DNA of 35,565 nt from Desulforamulus profundi (lineage in GTDB: Bacteria > Bacillota_B > Desulfotomaculia > Desulfotomaculales > Desulfotomaculaceae). The notes under the pieces were generated by a model. It did not search any database. It saw only the letters and a list, made by a program, of their open reading frames with translations, and had not been told where the DNA came from. The translations under genes were made by a program, and so were the position numbers. Of this stretch, positions 1 through 8,960 are shown piece after piece. The DNA lies in NCBI RefSeq assembly GCF_002607855.1, contig NZ_AWQQ01000007.1:1-35565 (forward strand), given 5' to 3'. The number at the start of each line of letters is the position of its first letter. Within the stretch, counting starts at the first letter, position 1.

Positions 1-165
1 TATATGTGGATTTATTGGTATCCTTGTCCATGCGATGTCTCCTTATTTTTGAGATTATGGACAGGACTACCTGTTATACCTCAATTATAAGGAGATTTTA
101 ATCATTTTTACAGGATATTGCTGGAAAAACAATGATTTATTGGTTTTTTTCTAGAATTTTAGATA
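1..165. other. Upstream region with no clear gene
   Basis: An AT-rich stretch. A ribosome-site-like AAGGAG lies at 89-94, but no good start codon follows it in a frame that joins the downstream PocR domain. That domain lacks its usual first 30 or so residues, so part of its N-terminus may lie here in a disrupted frame. I see no convincing promoter. Confidence 0.3.
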
Positions 166-2225
166 TTGACATTTTGGAAATTTATTTATGCAACGCTAGT
201 GAGGATAAGTAATCTTTGCCCTTTCTGTGCCATAATCAATAATACGGACCCGGGTCATGCGCGTTGTAAGAGTTCCCGGATTGAAACGGCAAAGGCCGTT
301 GCCAAATCCGGGCAACCCGCGTTGCGGTTGTGCCATGCCGGTCTGGTACTTATTGCTCTCCCGATCAAAATAAAAAACGAGACTGCAGCCGTGGTGATAG
401 GGGAGAACGTAAGCCTGGAACCGCTGCGTCTCGAGATTGTGCCGGAACTGGCAAGAGAATTGAGCCTTAATGGAAAGGAACTTATGGAAGCTGCCCGGAT
501 GGTACCGGTATGGCCGGAAGAGCGCCTCCGGGAGGCAGTCGAACCTTTTCATACCTTCACGGATACTCTTTCCCGGCTTTTGTATTCAAAGCAAGAGTTG
601 CTGGAAAAGACTGAAAAGCTTGCGGCTTTGTTCGAGTTCAGCCAGGTTGTTTCGTCAAGCCTTCGTGTATCAGAAGTAGCCCAAAAGGCCCTGGAACTCG
701 TCCTCGGGCTGACCGGTGCCACCAGCGGGTCGGTGGTCATGCTTGCCGGGGGAACCCCCGAATCAACTGAAGTTGCTGCTACTGCGGAATCGAGCAAAGA
801 GTTCCGGGTGGTTCCCGAAAAAGAGGTCATTGAAGCGGTAACGCGCAAAGCAAGTGAGTTGCGATTTGACAGCCACCCGGAAGGCAACACAGTGGAGGAG
901 AAGCGGCCAGCCCTTTCCATGCCCCTCAAGGTCGGGGATAAAATAACAGGGGTGTTGACACTGTCCGGCAAACCTGAGGGTGCAGAGTTCGGCGAAGACG
1001 AAGCTCGCTTTTTAAGCGTCCTTGGTACAAGCCTTGCCCTGGCCCTGGAGAACGCTCGTCTTTTCCGGGATCTGGAGGAAAACGCGGCGATGCTCAAACA
1101 ACTTATTGAGGTCGGGCAACTGGTATCTTCCAGTTTAGAAGCGGACGTGCTCATAGGATGTGCACTGCAAAGCCTGAAGGAGGTCCTGGGTGCGAAGTGG
1201 TGTGTGCTGAGGCTGCTTGATGAGGAGACGGGCGAACTGGTGCTGAAGGCCGGCCTGGGCATGAGCGCAGAACTGCAGGTCGTGTCCGGCCGGAGGGTAC
1301 CCCGCTGGGTCAGGTACTCGAGACGGGAAAACCTGTCGTCGCGGGAGATCTGGCCGCCAGCGGACCCGGCACGCACCCCCACATCTACGCGGCCGAAATG
1401 CGGTCCGTTGCCGTGGTGCCGGTGCGGGCGAGTGGAAAGATTCTGGGCACATTGTCAGTTTATTCCCCCATACCGCATCGTTGGAAGGAAGAAGAAGTCG
1501 GTTACCTGGCGACCATCGCAAGTCAGACCGGGCTGGCACTGGAGAACGCCCGGCTTTACTCGTCGCTGCGGGATTATTATTTGAGTGCCGTGCAGGCTTT
1601 GGCGGCGGCATTGGAGGCCAAGGACGTTTACACGCGGGGTCATTCCGGGCGGGTGGCGAATTGGGCGCGGGCGTGTGCCCGCGCCCTGGGGCTTGGCGCC
1701 GAAGAAAAGGAACAAGTCTACCTGGCCGGGCTTTTACACGATTTGGGCAAGATTGGCTTGCGGGAAGACATTCTTCTCAAACCGGGACCTCTCACTGAGG
1801 AGGAAAGAAAGGAGATGCAGAGCCACCCTGTTGTGGGGGCCAGGATTCTGGAGCCGGCCAGATTTCCGGCGGCGGTCATTACAGCCGTACGGCACCATCA
1901 CGAGGATTATGGCGGCGGTGGTTATCCTGCCGGCCTGGCTGGGGAAGAGATTCCGCTGCTGGCGCGTATTATCCGCGTGGCCGATACTTACGATGCCATG
2001 ACGTCCGCCAGGTCCTACCGGCAGGCGCTTACTCAACGGCAGGCGCGGGAGGAACTAAGGCGATGGGCGGGCCGGCAGTTTGACCCGTGTGTGGTGGAGG
2101 CTTTCCTTCGAATTCCGGAAGATGAAATGAAAGAAATTTCCGGGGAGGGGGTAGATACCCTAAGTGGATGCCCTAATGGGACTTTTTGTAGAAGTGCTCT
2201 CGCAGATAATCCGTCCCCATCGTAG
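166..2225 (+). CDS. PocR-GAF-GAF-HD-GYP c-di-GMP phosphodiesterase (frameshifted)
   Basis: Predicted cytoplasmic sensor that hydrolyses cyclic-di-GMP. Restored length is about 686 aa. An N-terminal PocR-type ligand-binding segment (residues about 10-110, with CPFC and LCHAGL) is followed by a short coiled coil (about 135-155), two GAF domains (about 155-300 and 310-455) and an HD-GYP domain (about 465-640). The HD-GYP domain keeps HDLGKIG, HHHEDYGGGGYP and DTYDAMTS. The second GAF is split: frame 1 carries it to about 1300, and it continues in frame 3 through LGQVLETGKPVVAGDLAA. One missing base near 1298-1306, probably in the GGG run, restores a single ORF. The TTG start at 166 directly follows an in-frame stop and the PocR domain looks short, so the true N-terminus is uncertain. 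It opens a run of c-di-GMP genes. PocR domains are known to bind small organic ligands; the ligand here is unknown. Confidence 0.8.
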
Positions 2226-2499
2226 CGATGATGACCGGTGGCGTCGTTAATTTTTTCTTTCCTTCCAGTTTGAGCAGGGTGTATCATTATTAAGATCAAC
2301 CTGGATAATACCAGGCGGGTTTTGACCGCTTGCGTCAGACCTTTACATGGAGTAGGCGGCTTGTTGTGTTAACCTGTTGAGGCGTGAGCTTCCAGGATGC
2401 AGTGATTATCTCCTGATTTTCCCGCAGCCGCTTGGGAGTCAGAAGGGAAAAAGAAAAAGAGTTAGTGTGAATCTATGTTTTTATCTGAGGAGGATTGTT

Positions 2500-2868
2500 A
2501 TGAGCGAATTCAAAAAGGAGCGGATCGAGCAGTATGAAACTTTGCTGAGGGAGATATGGATTACGTCGGCGAAGTACCTTGGAATGGTTTCTGTGAATCT
2601 TCTTCTAGAAAGGGTTGTGTGGGAAGTTTCGCTGGAGCATAAGGAAATAGAACTCCTGCAGTACGACCAAAATGGGATCTCGTGCGCAAAGATAGCAGCC
2701 TGTTTAGAGGAAAACTCTGACCTGCCTGTTGAAGACATGTTCATGAAGTTTATCACCAGGTATGTAGCAATTTTGGCCAAACTTCTTGGCCATGAAAGAG
2801 CGGAAGAAATAAAAAACAAGCTGAAAGAAGAAGCTACCGGCATACCTTTTTCTACCAGGGAGGAATGA
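2500..2868 (+). CDS. Small helical protein of unknown function, paired with KaiC-like ATPase
   Basis: I do not recognise a family. The protein is 122 aa, charged and predicted largely helical, with no signal peptide or membrane segment. I chose ATG 2500 because GAGGAGG at 2487-2493 precedes it with good spacing; upstream in-frame codons have no such site. The stop is three bases before the start of the KaiC-like gene, so the two are almost surely co-translated. A partner or regulator role for the ATPase is inference from position only. The 274 bases before it (2226-2499) hold no gene or riboswitch that I can recognise. Confidence 0.7.
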   Translation: MSEFKKERIEQYETLLREIWITSAKYLGMVSVNLLLERVVWEVSLEHKEIELLQYDQNGISCAKIAACLEENSDLPVEDMFMKFITRYVAILAKLLGHERAEEIKNKLKEEATGIPFSTREE

Positions 2869-2871
2869 TAG

Positions 2872-4275
2872 ATGGATAAATTGATAACAGGCATCAAAAA
2901 TTTTGACTCTATTCTTGGTGGCGGCATACCTGTTTATTCATTAAACATTGTTTCCGGCGCTCCGGGCAGCGGAAAGACGATATTTGTCCAAAACATCATA
3001 TTTAACAGCGCCAGGAGCGGCCTTAAAAGTCTATACCTGACCACTATATCGGAATCACAGTTCAAAATGGTAAGGCATCTGCAGGGGTTTGAGTTTTTTT
3101 CAGATGATTTGCTGGGTGACAAGGTTATTTACGGGGATTTGGGAGATGTTCTGCGCAAACAGGGCACGGACAATGCTCTGGAATACCTGACTGGAATGAT
3201 CAAAAAACATCTGCCGAACATAGTTGTAATTGACAGCTTCAAGGCCATAAGAGACCTCTTCCCGGACGAAAAAACTTTTAAGGCTTTTGTTTTTGACCTG
3301 GCTGCCGCTCTATCAATATGGGAAATCACCGTATTTCTCGTCGGCGAGTACGAAGAACAGGAGCTGACGCTCTTAAGCGAGTTTGCCATTGCTGACGGGA
3401 TTTTTCACCTTTACGGGCAGGGAGAAAAGCGTTTTCAAAAAAGGTTTATACGTATTCGGAAAATGAGGGGGACCAGTTTTGAACAGGGGGAACATTTATT
3501 TCAAATCAGCCCTGCGGGAATAGAAGTGTACCCGAGGATGAGACCGGAGGGTAAAGAACTCCGGTACGAGGTCAAGCAGGGGCGCAAGGGATTCGGGATA
3601 CCGAATTTAGACGAAATGTTGTCTGACGGGTTATTAGAAGGTACTATTACACTCATCTCCGGTGGCACAGGTGCGGGCAAGACGATATTTGCCCTTAAGT
3701 TCCTGCTGGAAGGGGCTGAAAAAGGCGAAAAAGGAATATTCCTTTCATTTGAAGAGCCTGTAGCTCAAATTCTGAATACTGCCCGTCATCTGGGGTGGGA
3801 GATAGATAGACATCTGGCAGAGGATCGACTTGATATCAAGTTTATTTCTCCCGTAGAACTGGATGTAGATAAACACGCTTTTGAGATACTGGACATGATC
3901 AGGGAAAAAAAGGTGGAGAGGTTTGTCATCGACAGCATCTCTTCTTTTGAAAACAGCGTTTCTGATCTACAAAAGTACAAGGATTATCTCTGGGCGCTGG
4001 GACAGCAGCTCAGGAGACGGCATATTAACACCATATTTACGGCGGTCAACGACGACCCCTTTTCATCCCTCATAGTATCCAAAACACAAATATCCTTAAT
4101 AATCGATAATATAATCATACTGCGGTATGTAGAGGATAATTCCCACATCAAAAAAGTCCTTGGCATCATGAAAACCCGTGGAAGCGACCATAACAAGGAC
4201 CTGAGGGAATTTGAGATAACGCCAAACGGAATAAGTATTCTCGGTAAATTAGACAGAGCAGATATGTTAAAATGA
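2872..4275 (+). CDS. KaiC-like double RecA-domain ATPase
   Basis: A 467-aa protein with two KaiC/RecA-type ATPase domains in tandem. Walker A motifs are GAPGSGKT at residues 29-36 and GGTGAGKT at 264-271. The second domain has the paired glutamates (SFEE, 294-295) that serve as catalytic bases in KaiC; the first has TTISES at the equivalent place and lacks them, so the two domains probably differ in ATPase activity. The C-terminus has the family pattern KTRGSDHNKDLREFEI. There is no KaiA or KaiB in the window, so a circadian role is not supported. Non-cyanobacterial KaiC-like proteins often sit near signalling genes, as here between c-di-GMP enzymes. GGGAGG precedes ATG 2872. The stop is 11 bases before the next gene. 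Confidence 0.88.
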   Translation: MDKLITGIKNFDSILGGGIPVYSLNIVSGAPGSGKTIFVQNIIFNSARSGLKSLYLTTISESQFKMVRHLQGFEFFSDDLLGDKVIYGDLGDVLRKQGTDNALEYLTGMIKKHLPNIVVIDSFKAIRDLFPDEKTFKAFVFDLAAALSIWEITVFLVGEYEEQELTLLSEFAIADGIFHLYGQGEKRFQKRFIRIRKMRGTSFEQGEHLFQISPAGIEVYPRMRPEGKELRYEVKQGRKGFGIPNLDEMLSDGLLEGTITLISGGTGAGKTIFALKFLLEGAEKGEKGIFLSFEEPVAQILNTARHLGWEIDRHLAEDRLDIKFISPVELDVDKHAFEILDMIREKKVERFVIDSISSFENSVSDLQKYKDYLWALGQQLRRRHINTIFTAVNDDPFSSLIVSKTQISLIIDNIIILRYVEDNSHIKKVLGIMKTRGSDHNKDLREFEITPNGISILGKLDRADMLK

Positions 4276-4286
4276 GGTGCTCCTAG

Positions 4287-5699
4287 ATGCCAACAAACCT
4301 TCTCCTCAATATATCGGTAAAATACTGGCAGGACTTTCAGGATACGCTGGCCAATGTCATGGATGCAAATATTTATATCTTAGATACAAATGGTGGTTTT
4401 TTTTCCAAATTTAGTCTGCCCGTTGAATTATGCCGGGAGGTAAATAAAGGAGGGTGCTCCGCGACGAAAAGTGTATCAGTTTTTATAAGTCTGCCCTCGG
4501 TTCATTAGAAGATAAAGACATGCTTACCTGCCCTTACGGGATTAAACTTTGTGCGTACCGCCTGGCTCCTACGCCCAAAAGATAGGGTTCCTTATTATCA
4601 CTCCTACCAAGCTTATAACCCAGGTGGGACGTGAGGAAGAAAATATCTTTGTTACGAAAGCACATAGCATTTACCAGACGATTAATGAGGTTCTTAAGGC
4701 TATCCTGGAAAAAAACCTGTTAGGATTACGGAGGCTTGAGCTGAACAGCATCTATGAGATCAGCCGCCTGATGACCTCCATCGTCGAGCTGGACAAGGTT
4801 CTGGACCTTATAGCGAATTCGCTGATTATAATCTACAAGGTTGATTTATGCTTTGTAGGCCTTCGAGAAGGTGACAAAATCAGAATAGCGCAAGCCAAAG
4901 GTGAACACAGCCACCTATTGACCGGGACCGAATGGCCGATGGTCCAGCCGTTGATTGAGCAGGTATTTTCAAAAGTTGAGCCGTCATCTCTGCGTATTGA
5001 GGAATTAATGACGCTACCGGGTCTCACCGGTTTAGAGGTTGCTCCCGGGAATGAAATCATGGTTTATCCCCTCTGGAGTGCTTTGGGTGCCGTCGGGCTG
5101 TTAGGTATAGTGGCCCCTGTTTCCCTGGATGACAACGGTAGCAAAAACCTGCAGATATATGCGAACTTCGCCGCGGTAGCCCTGGCTAACGCGAAGCTTA
5201 TACACCGCCTGGAAAGAGAAGCCGAAACCGACTTCTTGACCGGTTTCTTTAATAAGCGTTCCCTGCGGAACATGCTGTTTACCGAACTCGAGAGGACGGT
5301 CAGGTACGGTATCCCTTTGTCGGTTATTTTCGTGGACGTAGACAACTTCAAGGCTTACAATGATACCTATGGCTACGTGGCCGGCGATGTGGTGCTGCAG
5401 AAGACGGCAGAGATAATAAGAAACTCCATCAGGCTCGTGGATATTGCGGGCCGTTACGGGGGCGAGGAATTTGTAATCATTCTTCCAGGGACAAAAGAGG
5501 AAGGTGCTGTAGCAGTGGCGGAAAGAATACGGAAATCTATAGAGGCTTTTCCTTTCCCTCACCGCCAGGTTACCGCAAGCCTGGGGATAGCCTTGGCGAA
5601 AAACAACGATTTTGTTGATTCCTTGCTTGAAAGGGCGGATCAGCCTGTTATCAGGCGAAGAGACAAGGGAAAAACCGCTTTTGCCTGGACCCAACGTAA
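4287..5699 (+). CDS. PocR-GAF-GGDEF diguanylate cyclase (three frameshifts)
   Basis: Predicted to make c-di-GMP from two GTP. Restored length is about 471 aa. The N-terminus is PocR-like with conserved cysteines (GGCSA, KCISFYKS, CPYGIKLCAYRL). A GAF domain follows (about 165-300), then GGDEF with DFLTGFFNKR and a GGEEF active site. The inhibitory I-site RxxD is present as RLVD five residues before GGEEF, so product feedback is likely. The frame changes three times, each fitted by one missing base: near 4465 (AAAA, restoring ATKKCISFY), near 4565 (restoring AQKIGFLI), and near 5643 (restoring the C-terminal signature ADQACYQAKRQGKNR and a stop at 5697-5699). Adding three bases gives a length divisible by three. 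It starts 11 bases after the KaiC-like gene. It is either intact with base-call errors or a decaying gene; I favour errors. Confidence 0.75.
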
Positions 5700-5882
5700 C
5701 AATATTTCATTCAAGGTGGTGGACTCTTATGAGCCATGAAGTCGGACAGGCCTTATCGCAGGGCGTTTTACCAAAAGTGGGTAATAGAGGAACTAAGGCG
5801 TTGTTCCGGGAAGCAGTTTGACCCGGCGGTGATAGAAGCAATGAAAAAGGTTTTAGAGCGGGATGAAGCGGCCCGCTCCTAA
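5700..5882 (+). pseudogene. HD-GYP domain tail relic
   Basis: The end of an HD-GYP domain without the rest. KVVDSYEP is read in frame 1 up to about 5735, then MKSDRPYRRAF from 5736 in frame 3, ending EELRRCSGKQFDP and a TAA at 5880-5882. This matches the closing part of HD-GYP proteins and resembles the same region of the 166-2225 gene (DTYDAMTSARSYRQAL, then EELRRWAGRQFDP). The HD and GYP motifs are missing. It follows directly on the restored stop of the GGDEF gene, so it may be the leftover of a neighbouring phosphodiesterase gene or of a GGDEF/HD-GYP fusion. Confidence 0.65.
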
Positions 5883-5950
5883 AGATCCGCAAGGACGGAC
5901 GGTTATGTTTTTTACACGCACGTACTTTTAATTGAAAGGAGCATGTTAAA

Positions 5951-6715
5951 GTGAATAATAACCTGGTAGAAATGCTTGTTGAGGAGCTGGAGGCTGGTAG
6001 TAAGCATGAAGAGAAACTATGGCGCGAACTTTTGCCGGGAGTTGTTTCGGGTGCCACCGGAAATAATTTGCGTGAGGCGATACGGGAACCCTTGTTTGGG
6101 TTGCTTCATGAACTGGGAGAAACGGCGCTGGGGGCAAAGCTAAAACTTGTTATCGAGCGTGTTCCAACTTTTCCGGCAGCCGAGCTTTTGCCGCTGGTTC
6201 TAGAGCTTTGTGGTGAACTGCGCCATGACAGCGAGCAGGCTGTTCGCGAGCTTGAGCGCATGCTTTCGGAGCTGGCAACGCCGATAATCCGCATTTGGAG
6301 GGAGATACTGCTGGTGCCGCTGATTGGCGGCCTGGATAGTGACCGGGCGCAGGGTATGGCAGAAAGGCTTTTGGATCGCGTCAGTGCCACGCGGGCCAAA
6401 GTGGTAGTTGTGGACGTCACCGGGGTCCCCACGATTGACACGGCAGCGGGTGGTTTTCTTATCGAAACGTTTAGCGCAGTGAAGCTACTGGGAACGGATG
6501 TTATCCTAACCGGCCTTAAGCCCGAAATCGCCCACACCCTGGTTAAGCTGGGGATCGATTTCCGCATGGTGACGATAGCGCGTGACCTTGAAGATGCTCT
6601 GCGCCAGTCTATAGCCATGATCGAGGAAGACAGGAGCCGGCAGAGGAAAATCTTATGGGCGCGGGGCAGTAATTTCCCGGGTGAAGGTGAAGGTGGAGAA
6701 CACGATGGCATTTAA
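5951..6715 (+). CDS. rsbR: RsbR-type stressosome scaffold/sensor
   Basis: A 254-aa protein. The N-terminal part (about 1-110) is a variable helical sensor region, a linker helix follows (about 110-135, ELERMLSELATPIIRIW), and the C-terminus is a STAS domain (about 135-235). RsbR builds the stressosome core with RsbS and holds RsbT until stress. The two threonines phosphorylated by RsbT in RsbR proteins appear conserved: T164 in PTIDTAAGG and T196 in EIAHTLVKLG, 32 residues apart. Start is GTG 5951, ten bases after GAAAGGAGC. Its 3' end overlaps the rsbS start by 11 bases, and the order R-S-T-X matches known stressosome operons, including that of Moorella thermoacetica. The signal it senses cannot be read from the sequence. 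Confidence 0.88.
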   Translation: MNNNLVEMLVEELEAGSKHEEKLWRELLPGVVSGATGNNLREAIREPLFGLLHELGETALGAKLKLVIERVPTFPAAELLPLVLELCGELRHDSEQAVRELERMLSELATPIIRIWREILLVPLIGGLDSDRAQGMAERLLDRVSATRAKVVVVDVTGVPTIDTAAGGFLIETFSAVKLLGTDVILTGLKPEIAHTLVKLGIDFRMVTIARDLEDALRQSIAMIEEDRSRQRKILWARGSNFPGEGEGGEHDGI

Positions 6716-7067
6716 AGAAAAGGTGGTCCCAACCATAAGGATTGGTGATTCTTTGTTGGTGCCCATACAGATAGACCTGGACGATAAGACTGTGGAGCAG
6801 CTGCAAGCACAGCTTTTGGAGGAAATTCAGGAGCACCGGGTACGGGCGGTTATTCTGGACGTACGGATGGTGGAGGTAATCGACAGCTATATATCCTATA
6901 CTCTTACGGAGACTGCCGCCATGGCCCACCTGATGGGTTGCCGCACGGTGATCTGCGGTATTCAGCCTCCTGTGGCCCTAACCCTGGCGCAAATGGGGAT
7001 AGAACTGCAAGGTTTTTTGGTTGCTCGTGACCTCGAGCACGCTATGGGTCTGGTATATTCGCCCTGA
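6705..7067 (+). CDS. rsbS: RsbS stressosome STAS protein
   Basis: A 120-aa single STAS-domain protein, the usual size for RsbS. With RsbR it forms the stressosome core. The serine that RsbT phosphorylates is present at about S61 in VEVIDSYISYTL. I chose ATG 6705, preceded by GGTGGAG, which gives a start matching RsbS proteins; a GTG at 6681 would add eight residues inside rsbR. It overlaps rsbR by 11 bases and is followed by rsbT after 17 bases. Confidence 0.9.
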   Translation: MAFKEKVVPTIRIGDSLLVPIQIDLDDKTVEQLQAQLLEEIQEHRVRAVILDVRMVEVIDSYISYTLTETAAMAHLMGCRTVICGIQPPVALTLAQMGIELQGFLVARDLEHAMGLVYSP

Positions 7068-7084
7068 GAGAGGAGTAGTGGGTC

Positions 7085-7537
7085 TTGGACGGGAAACTAA
7101 GGGAGTTGCTGGATATTTCGGAAAACGACTTTGACGTGGTGGTGCGCATCTCCCGGGAAGAAGATATTGCCATAGCCAGACAGATGGCCAAGCAACTTGC
7201 CCAAGAGCTTGGTTTTTCTCTCGCTGATGTAACCAAAGTAGCCACTGCGGTTTCTGAACTTGCACGCAATATCTATCGCTATGCACAACCTGGTAAAATA
7301 ATGATCCGTAAACGGCCCGAGGAGAGCGGTGGGCCTGCCATACAGGTGGTGGCGGCTGATCGTGGTCCGGGCATCGAGAGCGTAGAAAGGGTTCTGACAA
7401 AAGGCTATACGACACATGAGCGCAGTCTGGGTATAGGCTTGTCGGGAATAAGGCGCCTTATGGATTTTTGTGAGATTGCCTCCGAAGTCGGCACGGGCAC
7501 CGTGGTGAGGGTGGAAAAGAGGAGGCGCAAGTTTTGA
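7085..7537 (+). CDS. rsbT: RsbT serine/threonine kinase (switch protein)
   Basis: A 150-aa GHKL-fold kinase. It carries the N box SELARNIYRYA, the G1 box DRGPGI and the G2 box SLGIGLSG. In known systems RsbT phosphorylates RsbS and RsbR when stress is sensed, leaves the complex and activates an output protein by binding its N-terminal domain. The start is TTG 7085 after GAGGAG. Its stop overlaps the rsbX start (TTGA). The likely output here is the downstream diguanylate cyclase, since no rsbU, rsbV, rsbW or sigB is in the window. Confidence 0.9.
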   Translation: MDGKLRELLDISENDFDVVVRISREEDIAIARQMAKQLAQELGFSLADVTKVATAVSELARNIYRYAQPGKIMIRKRPEESGGPAIQVVAADRGPGIESVERVLTKGYTTHERSLGIGLSGIRRLMDFCEIASEVGTGTVVRVEKRRRKF

Positions 7538-8159
7538 GTTTACAAGTTGAAAAACCGGAAGCCGGCGAGCAGGCACGGGAAGGCTCCGGGTGGGAAGTGT
7601 CGGCATATTCGCGTCCCCACTGGCGGGAGAAGGTAAACGGCGACCTTTGTTATACTAAAGAATTGGGTACCACGCACTCGTAGTTGTAGCAGATGTGCTG
7701 GGCCATGGGGAGGGAGCACACCGCGGGGCGGTGGTCCTGGCGCAGGCGATGCAGCGGGCCACGGGTGTTTTGCAGCAGACATACTCCGTTCTGGAAGAAG
7801 CGGCTGCACATACGCGGGGATGCGCTCTTTTCCTGGCCCTGCTTGACAGGAAAGCGATAGAATACATCTTGGTCGGAAACATCAGAGGGTGGGTGCTGAC
7901 GCGAAAAGGTACGGATGTCCTGGTGGGGCAGCCGGGCATTGCAGGCAAGAGAATGCTGAAACCTGCCATCCGCCGGCTGGAGCTGCCGGGGCCTGCTCTT
8001 CTTCTGGCTTGTACCGACGGGATCAAGCGTAGCTTTTCGCCCGTAGGTTTGCAATGGCTCTGGGAAGGGGCAGGGGATGAAGCGGCATGCCGTGTGGTAG
8101 AGAGATATGGCATTGCTGAAGACGATGCCAGCGTGCTGCTAGGGAGGAGGTATGAATAG
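7534..8159 (+). CDS. rsbX: RsbX-type PP2C phosphatase (frameshifted)
   Basis: Predicted to remove phosphate from RsbS and RsbR and so reset the stressosome. Restored length is about 208 aa, close to the usual 200. Frame 1 from TTG 7534 gives the N-terminus up to GDLCYTKELG; frame 3 then continues HALVVVADVLGHGEGAH, the metal-binding PP2C motif, and ends with the family's DDASVLL. One missing G in GGG near 7663-7666 restores it. The start overlaps the rsbT stop (TTGA), and the AGGAGG at its 3' end serves the next gene. Such short PP2C proteins beside rsbRST are RsbX by context. Confidence 0.8.
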
Positions 8160-8954
8160 TTGTCGGGGGAATTCTATTCAACTTACCGCAGTTATCTTGA
8201 GCGTTATATGTTTGAAGGGGCTACGGAAGGGGTGCTTCTGGAAGCGTACCAGGATCTGCCGCGCTGCCTGGACGGGAGCGAGGTGCAGGCCGCCAGCATC
8301 TTGGACGTGCATACACGGGCTCTGCGCGAAGTCATGGGAATTAAGCGGGACAGCGACAATGTGCAGTGGATATACATAGCCCGTGCGACCGAGTTTTTGG
8401 CCCAGATTCTGATAGTTATTGATACGTTCCTCCTCCAGCTAAAGGAAAGGGTTGAGCACGATCACCTTACGGGGCTTTATAACCGGCTAGCCCTTTATCG
8501 TTTGCTTCCCCGGATGCTCGAAGAAGCTCAAGAGCAGGGCAAGCCGCTTGTTGTTGCCATGCTCGATTTGGATGATTTTAAGCGAATAAATGACCGGTTC
8601 GGCCACCAGGCCGGCGACGAAGCACTTTGTTTTGTTGCTGGTCTTATCAAAAGAATTTTGCGGAATGATGACTTGGCCGTTCGGTTTGGCGGTGAAGAAT
8701 TTGTAATTGTCCTTCCGGCGACAGATTTTGCCAAGGCCATGATTCCCCTGGAACGAATTCTGTCCCAAATAGCAGCGGAAAAGATACTGCCGGGTGTGGA
8801 TGGTCTTACGGTAAGTATAGGAATTGCCGGGTATGCCGGCCGTGGCTCTGTCGATCCAGACGAGTTAATCCGGCAAGCGGATGAAGCAATGTATCAAGCA
8901 AAAAAATTGGGCAAAAACAGAGTGGTCTTTGCCAAGGGCGATGATGGGGAGTGA
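8160..8954 (+). CDS. Diguanylate cyclase with RsbU-like RsbT-binding N-terminus
   Basis: A 264-aa protein. Residues about 1-80 (FYSTYRSYLERYMFEG and ILDVHTRALREVMG) resemble the RsbT-binding N-terminal domain of RsbU. A GGDEF domain follows from about residue 98: DHLTGLYNR, DLDDFKRIND, GGEEF at 177-181, and the C-terminal signature ADEAMYQAKKLGKNR. An inhibitory I-site (RNDD, 168-171) lies five residues before GGEEF. The cyclase therefore looks active and product-inhibited. TTG 8160 was chosen because AGGAGG at the end of rsbX stands seven to nine bases before it, and it starts right after the rsbX stop. The known parallel is the Moorella thermoacetica stressosome, where RsbT acts on a diguanylate cyclase. 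That RsbT binds this protein is inference from domain and operon order. Confidence 0.85.
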   Translation: MSGEFYSTYRSYLERYMFEGATEGVLLEAYQDLPRCLDGSEVQAASILDVHTRALREVMGIKRDSDNVQWIYIARATEFLAQILIVIDTFLLQLKERVEHDHLTGLYNRLALYRLLPRMLEEAQEQGKPLVVAMLDLDDFKRINDRFGHQAGDEALCFVAGLIKRILRNDDLAVRFGGEEFVIVLPATDFAKAMIPLERILSQIAAEKILPGVDGLTVSIGIAGYAGRGSVDPDELIRQADEAMYQAKKLGKNRVVFAKGDDGE

Positions 8955-8960
8955 GCGTAC

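Noticed and set aside
549..1382. 277-aa open frame on the minus strand
   Set aside because: It lies antisense to the GAF domains of the 166-2225 gene, is serine- and arginine-rich low complexity, and matches no family.
2872..4275. Circadian clock role for the KaiC-like protein
   Set aside because: No KaiA or KaiB is near, and the first domain lacks the catalytic glutamates.
4287..5699. Programmed ribosomal frameshifting
   Set aside because: Frame changes occur in about twenty unrelated places without shared slippery sites or pseudoknots, so indel error is simpler.
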